From Platanthera guangdongensis (Eukaryota > Streptophyta > Magnoliopsida > Asparagales > Orchidaceae): a stretch of 64,000 nt of DNA. The stretch covers positions 147,949,010 to 148,013,009 of the forward strand of contig CM077167.1 of the NCBI GenBank assembly GCA_039583875.1, written 5' to 3'. Shown here piece after piece: positions 55,916 through 64,000 of this stretch. Positions within the stretch are counted from its first letter, which is position 1; every line of letters begins with the position of its first letter. The notes under the pieces are model-generated. The model did no database searches, had not been told where the DNA came from, and saw nothing but the letters and a program-made list of their open reading frames with translations. The position numbers and the translations under genes were made by a program.

Positions 55916-56979
55916 ATTCACTCAGGAGAATGTGGGAGCCATTCAGGAAGTCGAACTTTAGAGGGGAGAGTGTTGAGGCAGGGATACTTCTAGCCTACCC
56001 TCAGGAAAGATGCAGAAGAGTCCGCAAAAAGATGTCAAAAGTGTCAGGAGTTCGCCCCCCTCCAACTCCTTCCCGCCCAAAAGGTACGAAAAATCACGGC
56101 TCCCTGGCCCTTCGCAATATGGGGACTAGACCTGGTGGGTCCTTTTCCCCAGGCTAGTGGTCAGAGGAAGTTTTTGTTGGTCATGGTGGAGTACTTTTCA
56201 AAATGGCTGGAGGTGAAGGCGTTGGCTAAGGTGACATCGCAGGTGGTCAAAAATTTTGTATGGGGAGAGATCATCTACAGGCATGGGCAAATGTTGGCCA
56301 TTGTGACTGACAAAGGACCACAATTTGCTAGTAGGGAATTCGTTGATTTCTGCATCCATCTAGGCATAGATCTCCGTTATGCCTCGTTTCATCATCTATG
56401 GAGTAATGAATAGGTGGAAGTAGCAAACAAGATCATCATCAATCTTTTAAATAAGAAGGTGGAGAACATAAGGGGGAGCTGGGTGGAACAACTCCCTTCA
56501 GTTCTCTGGGCCTTGAGGACTATACCAAACACCCCCACGGGAGAGACCCCATTTAAGCTCTCTCATGGCTCGGCGGTCGTTATTCTAATAGAGTTCGAGG
56601 TTGCATCCCCAAGAGTGGTTGTTGCAAGGGAAGAAGATGAAGGATGGATGACAAAGAACGAGGAAGAATAAAAACTCTCTCTTGATCTCGTGGAAGAACT
56701 CCGGGACTTGGCGCTGATCTGGCAGGCGAAAGTCAAGCGCTGGGTGGCGAAGTACTTTCATAAGCATATAAGGATCAAGCAGTTCCAGAAGGGTGACTTG
56801 TCCCTCAAGAAGGTGGACGCAACAGACAGAGGGGCATTAGTAGGAAAGCTCAATCCCAACTAGGAAGGTCCCTTTGTAGTGAAAGAGGTCTTAAATTTGG
56901 GAGGGTACCACCTCCAGGATGTGGATGGGGTACCCCTCGATCGTGCCCGAAGTGGCGATGACTTGAAGAGATTTTATTG
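55916..56979 (+). pseudogene. pol: Integrase of element A
   Basis: Several frames together show a Cys zinc-site pair (KRCQKCQEF), WPFAIWGLDLVGPF (first catalytic Asp), VTDKGPQFASREF (second Asp) and NE-stop-VEVANK (catalytic Glu two residues after TAG 56411, a Gln position). PSVLWALRTIPNTPTGETPF follows. Stops at 56669 and 56863 and a frame change near 56130 inactivate it. The C-terminal tail ends near DDLKRFY at 56979. Probably ordinary decay. Confidence 0.85.
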
Positions 56980-56993
56980 AAAACACTTTTTGT

Positions 56994-57564
56994 AATGGCC
57001 CAGCCTAGAGCTCAGAGGCTACCGCACCCCATCATGGGAAGAATAGCTTGTCTCACCTGTCGGCCCGCTACAGGGCTGTAACCCAATACACCCCAACGCC
57101 TCTCCCACCTGTTTTTCAAGAAGACGCGTTGTTGGCGCTAGGGATCGAACCCGCAACCCTTGATAACACACCCTTCCACCAGTGGCTATCACCAACTAAG
57201 CTGCAGCTCAGTTGGTGATAGCCACTGGTGGAAGGGTCTGTTATCAAGGGTTGCAGGTTCAATACTGCAAGGCGCGTTGTTGGCGCTAGGTATCGAACCC
57301 GCAACCCTTGATAACACACCCTTCCACCAGTGGCTATCACCAACTGAGCTGTAGCTCAGTTGGTGATAGTCACTGGTGGAAGGGTGTGTTATCAAGGGTT
57401 GCGGGTTCGATACCTAGCGCCAACAACGTGCCTTGCTGAAAAACAGGCGGGAGAGGTGTTGGGGTGTATTGGGCTGCAGCCCTGTAGCGGGTCTACGAGT
57501 GAGACAAGCTATTCGGCCCATGATGGGGTGTGGTAGCCTCTGATCTCTAGGCCGGGCCGTTATA
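56994..57564. repeat. Foldback element made of four inverted tRNA-like modules
   Basis: The outer arms (about 56994-57204 and 57350-57564) are inverted copies of each other over about 210 bp. Between them is an extra shorter pair. Four modules alternate in orientation. A-box-like TAGCTCAGTTGG is at 57352-57363 (plus), with variants at 57204-57215 (plus), 57192-57203 (minus) and 57340-57350 (minus). B-box-like GGTTCGATACC is at 57404-57414 (plus), with variants at 57256, 57141 and 57289. The A boxes meet head to head at two palindromic centres. The flanks ACTTTTTG and ACTTTTGG resemble a target duplication. A tRNA-derived SINE captured in a foldback is one reading. Confidence 0.7.
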
Positions 57565-57649
57565 CTTTTGGTTCATTATATTTTTCAATACTTGCAATTT
57601 TGATGTGGCCTTCTGATATGATGAAACTGCAGGTGCACTTGTTCATGGC

Positions 57650-58945
57650 ATTGAGAGAGAAGTGGGTGCAAGGAGACCCCGAGCAGACCTGCTAACCATG
57701 CTCTCATCTAGCTGGCAAGACTGTAGGCTCACTCGATGGTTGGAGATGGATTGGAGAGGAGACCCCGAGCAGACACATTGACTAGGCTCTCATCTAGCTA
57801 GCAGGACTGTCGGCTCACTCGGTGGTTGGAGATGGATTGAAGGGGAGACCCCGAGCAGACCCACTGACCAGGCTCTCATATAGCTTGCAGGGTTGTAGGC
57901 TCACTCGGTGGTTTGAGATGGATTATAGTGGAGACCCCGAGTAGACCCGCTGACCAGGCTCTCATCTAGCTGGCAGGGCTGTAGGCTAACTCAGTGGTTG
58001 GAGATGGATTGAAGGGGAGACCCCGAGTAGACCCGCTGGCCAGGCTCTCATCTAGCTGGCAGGGCTGTACGCTCACTCGGTGGTTGGAGATGGATTGGAG
58101 AGGAGACCCCGAGCAGACCTGCTGACCAGGCTCTCATCTAGCTGGCAAGACTGTAGGCTCACTCGGTGGTTGGAAATGGATTGGAGAGGAGACCACGAGC
58201 AGACCTGCAGACCAGGCTCTCATCTAGCTGGCAGGACTGTAGGCTCAATCGGTGGTTGGAGATGGATTGAAGGGGAGACCCAGAGCTGACCCGCTGACCA
58301 TGCTCTCATCTAGCTGGCAGGCCTGTAGGCTCACTCAGTGGTTGGAGATGGATTAAAGGGGAGACCCAAAGCAGACCTGCTGACCAGGCTCTAACCTAGC
58401 TGGCAAGATTGTAGGCTAACTCGGTGGTTGGAGATGGTTTGGAGAGGAGACCCCAGCAGACCCGCTGACCAGGCTCTCATCTAGCTGGCAGGGCTGTAGG
58501 CTCACTCGGTGGTTGGAAATGGATTGGAGAGGAGACTTCGAGCAGACATGCTGACCAGGTTCCTATCTAGCTGGCACGAATGTAGGCTCACTCGGTGGTT
58601 AGAGATGGTTTGGAGAGAAGACCCCAAGCAGACCCGCTGACCAGGCTCTCATCTAGCTGGAAAGGTTGTAGGCTCACTCGGTGGTTGGAGATGGATTGGA
58701 GAGGAGACCCCGAGCAGACCCACTGATCAGGCTCACATCTAGCTGGTAGGACTGTAGGCTCACTCAGTGGTTAGAGATGGTTTGGAGAGGAGACCCCAAG
58801 CAGAACCATTGACCAGGCTCTCATGTAGCTAGCAGGACTGTAGGCTCACTCGGTGATTGGAGATGGTTTGGAGAGGATACCCCGAGCAGACCCGCTGACC
58901 AGGCTCTCATCTAGCTGGCAGGGCTATAGGCTCACTCAGAGGCAA
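57650..58945 (+). repeat. Minisatellite of ~86-bp monomers in the 3' region of element A
   Basis: About 15 direct copies. GGTTGGAGATGG-type landmarks at 57738, 57824, 57910 and 57996 show an exact 86-bp period. Each monomer contains GAGACCCCGAGCAGACC, GACCAGGCTCTCATCTAG, CTGGCAGGGCTGTAGG and CTCACTCGGTGG. Copies differ by a few bases. No link in sequence to the 86-bp array of D. Confidence 0.93.
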
Positions 58946-59453
58946 GTTAAGTGGTAAGAGCTCGTAAGGAAAGGTGTCTATATTTATCCGAGAATTGGTA
59001 GAGGATTCTAATGAAAAGGAAGGATTAGAGTCAATGCAAGAGAGGATGAGCATTTCAGACTAGCGCTCGGCGAGAAAGGTCTCGCCCACAGCGAGCGGGT
59101 ATTCACCATCAAAGGCATGGGTCTCGCATAAAAGGGGGGATTTATCGTAAGCAGCAGTTTGGTCTCTGGGCTCTACTCGCGTGGGGTGCATCTCACGGCG
59201 AGACGAGAGTAAAAGGGCAAACTATCTCGCGCTCGACAGGGGTGAGGATAAGGCCAATGGCCAGCGCTCTAAGTTAACCTTCAGGCGAGACAGCAATGGA
59301 TAAAGCGCGATGAAATAAAAAGAGCGAAAGGCTATAATAAAGATCTCTTTGTTCATAACAGAAAGAAGAAGCATTTCACTATCAGAAAAATTTACAAGTA
59401 CATGAGACAAAAAAAGAGAGGGGGGGAGGAAGTCCCAAGACTCTGATACCCTT
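58946..59453 (+). other. Spacer between minisatellite and antisense ORF of A
   Basis: Non-coding. It is rich in GCGAG/TCTCGC motifs (59060-59235), the same short motif that fills the 5' LTR of A. Candidate 3' UTR of the antisense transcript. Nothing else recognised. Confidence 0.6.
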
Positions 59454-61394
59454 TCACTCCTCATCACTAGAGGTAGAGCTGTCATCCATCTCGTCATACA
59501 GCTGGGGGACCAAGTCCCGGACCGTGACCGTCTCGGCATTGTCCCTGACAACCCCCAGCTCCTTCATCATCTTTAGGACGAGCTCGGCCGTCTTGATGTT
59601 GGCATCTTGACAAAGGGCGTCGACCTCGTCCAGAGAGTAGTGAGTTGGCGGGGGAGCTTGGAATGGATCTCGATAGAGCACGTTGTTGTCCAAGAGACGA
59701 GCATTCTCATCTTTCAACTTCGTGTTCTCCTCCTCCAAAGCCGCAATACACGAGGGCATTCGATCAGCCATCTCAGCATCATGTGAGAATGCAATCAGTC
59801 CACAAAAGTCCATGCAAAGCTAACAAGTGAAACTGGTGAGTGGCAGTTAAAAATCTTACCACACCGCCCTGGCTTCGGGCGAGAAGGTTGTCGGAGACAG
59901 CCAGCCGCTTCTCAAGGTCATTTGACTTCTCGCGTTCCGTAGCCAGGCTGGTCTCGGCCTCCTTCCACTTCTTGTTTTTGAAGACAAGGCGGTGCGAGAT
60001 CTGGTGCGAGGGCTCCATGAAGCGAAATTGGGCGTACGCAGTCTTCAGAACGAGGTCTCGCGACGGCTCGTTGTCGAAGGGTTCAACCCCAAGACTCCCA
60101 TAAAGCCCATACCCGGGGGAGAATGCATGGCTGGTCGGTGGGTCTTGCTCCTTCCAGGAGGGGAGGAGAGTAGACACCGACACACGGTTGGAGTCCTTCT
60201 CCCACAAAAGTACCGGCTCACCGACGGCGTCGTTCACCACGGGCCCCATGTTATAATTTGGATGTGAAGAAGGGGTCGGGCGGCTGGAAGAGCCAGCCTC
60301 ACGAGGGGGAAGCTCGGCGGGGTGGACTAAGGTAGTAGCAGTCTGGTTAGGTGGCGATGTCTTGCGGGCAGGCGAGACGGCTTGATGGCAAGGTGAGGGA
60401 GATCTTTCCACAGAAATGGGGGTCGGGGACCCCGACATTTCCTTCCTTTCCTTAGGTGCAGCTCCTTTCTTCTCTTTGGGGAATGACACGGCCTTTTTCA
60501 TCTTTTTATTTGGGCTGTGCCAAGAAGTAGTGGCATCATCCCCGGATCTCTTCTTTGGAGCGAGAGTCGGCATTTCCTTTGCCGCCTCCGCCGCCATGCT
60601 AGCAAGGGCGAGACCCTTGTTGCACTGGTAAGGGGGGCGAATGGGGATACTTCTCTCTCCTGAGCAAGAAAATGGTTAAAATGAAGCAAGACAATAAGCA
60701 TAATAGAGGGTGCGAATATACCTTCACCGGGGAGTATGGGAAGGAGCGACTCGAGGTCTTGCCGAAGGTAGTTGACCTTGAAACTTTTCCCTGCAAAGAA
60801 GTCGAAGAGAGCGTTCTCGGCACCCCCAACCTTGGGGGTCTCGTAGTACACCTCATCAGGCGACATCGGAGGGAGAGGGACACCTCCCAAGTTCCCACGA
60901 ATGAAGATGAAGCGGGTGAGCCAATGGTGGTTCTGGTTAGGCATCTCGCACACCTTTAGACCCTGGCCTGTGAAGTAGGATACGCCATCATCTTTCGCAT
61001 GGTAGATGATTAACTTGTGGAAGACAGTTAGACTTAAATCGATGCGCTCGCGGCGCAGGTAGCTAGCTAAAGCGACCAACATCGAGATGGTGTTGGGGTT
61101 GAACTGCGCGGGGACAACGCCGAAGTATTTCGAAGCCTGTTTTACCTCTGTCCAGAGGGGGAGTCTTAACCCCGCCTCGAAGTGCGAGACGGGGAAGGCG
61201 AGTTCGCTGGAGTAGAAGGTATTAATCACCTCGTCGACCTTTGCCGAGCAAGACTCATACCCCTCAGCTAGGAACTCACTAGTGAAGCGGCTATAATCCT
61301 CTTCAGAGATTATGCCAGGAGGGAAGTCATGCTCGGTAAATCGCCTTCCGCAGCAGCTGCGGCCCTCGCCTTCTTCTACTCTCTTCTTTCCCAT
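59454..61394 (-). CDS. Antisense gene of element A (Tat-type additional ORF), three exons predicted
   Basis: Minus strand from ATG 61394 to TGA 59454. Predicted exons are 61394-60722, 60659-59860 and 59771-59454, 596 codons plus stop. Introns are 62 nt (60721-60660, donor AAG|GTATAT, acceptor TTGCTCAG|G) and 88 nt (59859-59772, donor GTG|GTAAGA, acceptor GATGCTGAG|A). Both joins keep the frame and no stop remains. Residues 20-225 resemble the putative gypsy-type transposon family that includes antisense ORFs of Tat elements: LAFPVSHFEAGLRLPL, YFGVVPAQFNPN, HHWLTRFIFIRGN. The middle is Lys/Ser/Pro-rich. The C-terminal third has heptads (IAALEEENTKLKDENARLL), a coiled coil. Biochemical function unknown. 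Confidence 0.7.
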
Positions 61395-61544
61395 AGCGAA
61401 TGAGACAGCAAAAATAGAGGAGTAGAAAAGAATGAAGCGGAAGCAGGACGCGAGAAGAGGTAGGCGAGGAGGAGTAGGCGAGAGCTCTGGATCTTGGCAG
61501 CAGCAGGAGGCGATTGCATAAGTGTAGAGCTTCTGGATCCAGGG

Positions 61545-61554
61545 GTATTTATAG
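61545..61554 (-). promoter_or_regulatory. TATA box of the antisense gene
   Basis: CTATAAATAC on the minus strand, about 150 bp upstream of ATG 61394. Independent transcription from inside the element is inferred. Confidence 0.6.
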
Positions 61555-61942
61555 CAGATAAAGAGAGAAAAAGAAATGGGCGGGAAAATAAAAATGAGCA
61601 AGCCGAAGGGGCAACCCGACGTTTCATCTTCTCTCTCTCTCCTAACCCCGAGGCACGAAACATCACGACGACTTTTCCGATGAGCCAAAAAAAATAAAGT
61701 AGATTAATTAAACACAACAATAATGAGTATCCAGCATGAAAGAAGGTGGCAAAAATATCATAATAAATTATTTCGTCCCGCATGTAGCGGGCATCTCGTC
61801 CAGGGGGACCTAAATAACAAATTAATAATTAGAAAGGCGGGTGGTCGATCGATACATAACAAAGTCACAAGGAAGCATTAAACAGGCGAGATGAATCAGG
61901 GACCCCTCAATTCTTGTGCCACTTCCAACAGCCACCGCGAGA

Positions 61943-62287
61943 TCACGCGCATGGAGGGCGACCAGGTAGATGGAAGGTGTGGACGACGTCTAGACTACAG
62001 CGCGCGAGACATAGATGTTGGTCAGTCTCACTTATGATGGCCTGGGGGTCTGTCCCATCTATTACAGTATCGGCATCGACCTCGGCAGAGAGGCGAGTGC
62101 ATTCAATTTCCAACCAGTCAATGCGTCGATCGGTAGCTTCCTTCTCCTGTTCCATCTCGCGGATGACATGAGTGTATTTTCGAAACATCTGGGCCATCTG
62201 GCGCTTCATCTCCAGAGGGTCCATAGGGTCACCCAGGTAGTCTTCGATCTCATATGGGTGAGGAATAGGCGAGAGGGAAGACGACGT
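61943..62287 (-). pseudogene. Second small antisense ORF of element A, coiled coil
   Basis: Minus-strand frame open from about 62287, with a first ATG at 62224, to the stop at 61943. It is very rich in charged residues (MKRQMAQMFRKYTHVIREME, DRRIDWLEIECTRLSAEVDAD) with heptad spacing. Just upstream an intron-acceptor-like TTTTTTGTTATACAG (62337-62323) is followed by a TAG in this frame. It may be the last exon of another antisense gene or a decayed relative of the first. No known domain. Confidence 0.45.
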
Positions 62288-62425
62288 GGGGGAATCCTCA
62301 GTACCCGTATCAAACTAGATACCTGTATAACAAAAAAAGTGGAAGATCATAATGAAGGCTGGTCTCGCAAGAAGGCTAGCCCAGCGGTCTCGAATGTACC
62401 TAATAGGGGAATAGGAATCTGTGTG

Positions 62426-64000
62426 TGAAAGAATTGGTTTCAAGATGACCTAAACACATAGAGGGGGGTGAATAGGTACAATTCTTTTTTATTGCTTAGG
62501 CAGACAAATTTATAACAATAAGACCTGTTATGCACACTGTCACAGCACAGATAAAACTAAACACAGCACACACAGAATAAACATAGTTTTATAGTGGTTC
62601 CCCAAGTGATGGGTACATCGACTTTCCCACTCCGCCTATCTAGCAGTATACTAGATTCGGCCTAACTTCCTTCTTCCTTCTCAGATCCTTAGATCTTAAA
62701 ACTCAGAACCTTGAATGGTTCCTAGAACTCAGACTTCAGCAAGTCCTACAGCTCAGATTCTCTCAAAGAATCCTACCTCAGAGTGACTCCACACTCCTAC
62801 AACTCAGGCACACATGCCCTACCTCAGCCTCTTCCACAGGCCTATAACTCAGAGATTTTAATCCCCTACCTCAGTCACTCAGCCTTACCTCAGTCTTTAT
62901 AATTTAGGCTTACAACTCAGATCTATAATAGATCCTACAGTAAATTGATATTAGAAAAGAATAAATCCTTCACCCAGGTAGAGAGAGAAAGGGATGAAGG
63001 TTTCTTGATTAGTTCTTGATGGAACGGATAACTTAGAATCAACCTGTCTTAGCTTCTTCAAAGCTTCTTGAATTTGAACAAAGTAGGGTTGATCTTTTTG
63101 TGAAGTGGAGTGGATCCTCAATCCAGCTTCCTTCTTCTTTTCAGAATTAAATCTGAATTCTTCTTGCAGACTTGTTCAGGATCTGCTAGAGACTTGATGA
63201 CTTCTGGATGAAGACTTCTCTTCTTCTTCTTAGATTGGTTCTGTCTTTTATGCTTCAAGCTCTCTGTTTATCTGATGATAGAACATGTCTTTATATAGGC
63301 TTCATACAAGGTTACCAGCTGATCTGGTTTATAACAACCTTCTGACAGCACTAACAGATGCAACAGCCTTGTTGGTCATGACAGCTTTCAAGTCAGCAGT
63401 TACTTCATTATACTTTATCTCAGTCAGCAAAGTGTCAAGACATTCCTTTAAATGTGTCGACACAAATAGACTATGTATCGACACAATCCTTGGTGATGTC
63501 GACACAGCTCCCATAATGTCGACACAACACACTTTAATCTTCTTGACACAGCTCCTGTAAAATGTGTCGACACAAGTCCTGTGTGTCGACACAATCACTT
63601 CTTGTCTTGACATAGTTGACTTCAACAAAACATTCTGTTGTGTGTTGACACATGTCCTGTGTGTCGACACAGTTGTTGTCGACTGAGCTTTTTGTGTGTC
63701 GACACAGTTGTTGTCGACTGAGCTTTCTGTGTGTCGACACAAGTCCTATGTGTCGACACAAGTCCTGTGTGTCGACACAGTTGTTGTCGACTGAGCTTTT
63801 TGTGTGTCGACACAAGTCCTATATATCGACACAGTTGTTGTCGACTGAGCTTTCTGTGTGTCGCCACAAACTGACTCCTGGTGTCGACACAGCCTTTCTC
63901 ATGTGTCGACACAATGCTTCTCAAGTGTCGACACTTGTACTTAGAAAATTTTTCTTGCAATTTCTTAACCTGCACAATGAAACTCAAAACACCATAAAAT
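62426..64000 (-). mobile_element. Element H: start of another SIRE-like LTR, truncated by the window
   Basis: The left end TGAAAGAATTGG and the following ATAGAGGGGGGTGAATAGG resemble the start of the C LTR (TGAAAGTGCAG ... TATAGGGGGGTGAATGG). A shared TAGTGGTTCCCC..A..GGGTACATC.ACT block occurs at 62588. By that likeness it is a minus-strand LTR, seen from its 3' edge. No coding sequence and no right edge are in the window. The block 62640-62960 repeats CTCAG.CCT phrases. Confidence 0.6.
63452..63940 (+). repeat. GTGTCGACAC palindrome array in the LTR of H
   Basis: More than a dozen copies of the perfect palindrome GTGTCGACAC or TGTCGACA in about 490 bp. They are arranged in irregular units with AAGTCCTGTGT and AGTTGTTGTCGACTGAGC spacers. 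Confidence 0.9.

Larger units (their letters stand above)
826..64000 (+). mobile_element. Element A: Tat-lineage Ty3/gypsy retrotransposon, interrupted and open to the right
   Basis: The 5' LTR (826-1526), tRNA-Phe primer site, gag and protease lie at 826-4053. Element B then interrupts it, and reverse transcriptase, RNase H, a second RNase H and integrase follow at 53641-56979. Downstream come a tRNA-like foldback, an 86-bp minisatellite and an antisense ORF. The gag zinc knuckle of the C-x2-H-x4-H-x4-C type, the second archaeal-type RNase H and the antisense ORF beyond integrase are all known hallmarks of the Tat group (Ogre, Grande, Retand). No 3' LTR appears before 64000, so the element must end outside the window. 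It is coding-dead: gag, protease, RT and integrase all carry stops or frameshifts. Confidence 0.85.

Noticed and set aside
57352..57414. tRNA gene suggested by TAGCTCAGTTGG and GGTTCGATACC
   Set aside because: The spacing between the boxes is about eight bases longer than in a plain tRNA, and I could not fold an acceptor or anticodon stem. It is part of a foldback repeat.
57650..58945. CRISPR-like array
   Set aside because: Monomers are contiguous, diverged 86-bp units without unique spacers, in a plant retroelement.
1..64000. Host genes, endogenous pararetrovirus or centromeric chromovirus
   Set aside because: Every coding segment with a recognisable motif belongs to a copia or gypsy element. 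No movement protein or caulimovirus-type order was seen, and the G chromodomain element has Tekay/Del-like long LTRs rather than the short ones typical of CRM.

Overview
The window is plant nuclear heterochromatin built almost entirely of LTR retrotransposons nested inside one another. I see no host gene, no rRNA or functional tRNA gene, no CRISPR array and no prokaryotic feature. The plant origin is shown by the lineages present: Athila, Tat and a chromodomain Tekay/Del-like element of the Ty3/gypsy superfamily, and a SIRE-like and a short-LTR element of the Ty1/copia superfamily. Their primer sites match plant tRNA-iMet, tRNA-Asp and tRNA-Phe. Most damage is in-frame stops of the CAG-to-TAG, CGA-to-TGA and TGG-to-TAG/TGA kind, as expected of heavily methylated plant DNA. 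I cannot name the species.

Layout, using letters for elements. I (1-825, minus) is a copia integrase remnant. A (826 to beyond 64000, plus) is a Tat-lineage gypsy element inserted in I. B (4054-53635, duplication GCGAG) is a pol-less Athila-like element inside A. D (36837-50579, duplication CCGGT) is a gag-only Tat-like element inside B. C (8969-36832, minus, duplication CGGTT) is a SIRE-like copia element inserted at the left edge of D. G (11557-27202, duplication CTCTT) is a chromovirus with 5.3-kb LTRs inside the 3' ORF of C. E (38020-44582, duplication AAGTC) is a solo-LTR-like insert in the 5' LTR of D. F (38697-43965, minus, duplication GTTGG) is a copia element inside E. H (about 62426 onward) begins another SIRE-like LTR inside A. 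All six complete inserts have perfect 5-bp target duplications, so the order of insertion can be read directly: I, A, B, D, then C and G on one branch and E and F on another.

Right of B, element A resumes with reverse transcriptase, two RNase H domains and integrase (53641-56979). It then has a foldback of tRNA-like modules (56994-57564), an 86-bp minisatellite (57650-58945) and an antisense gene with its own TATA box and two probable introns (61394-59454).

The most interesting signals are these. The 86-bp tandem array of D repeats a complete set of splice-site signals in nearly every monomer. G has a frame-preserving 120-nt intron between gag and protease. A carries the antisense spliced gene. 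D has a primer site matching an internal stretch of tRNA-Phe, while A matches the 3' end of the same tRNA. Unrelated palindromic repeats have spread in the LTRs of B, C and H, and in B and C also into internal sequence, in C even into gag coding sequence.
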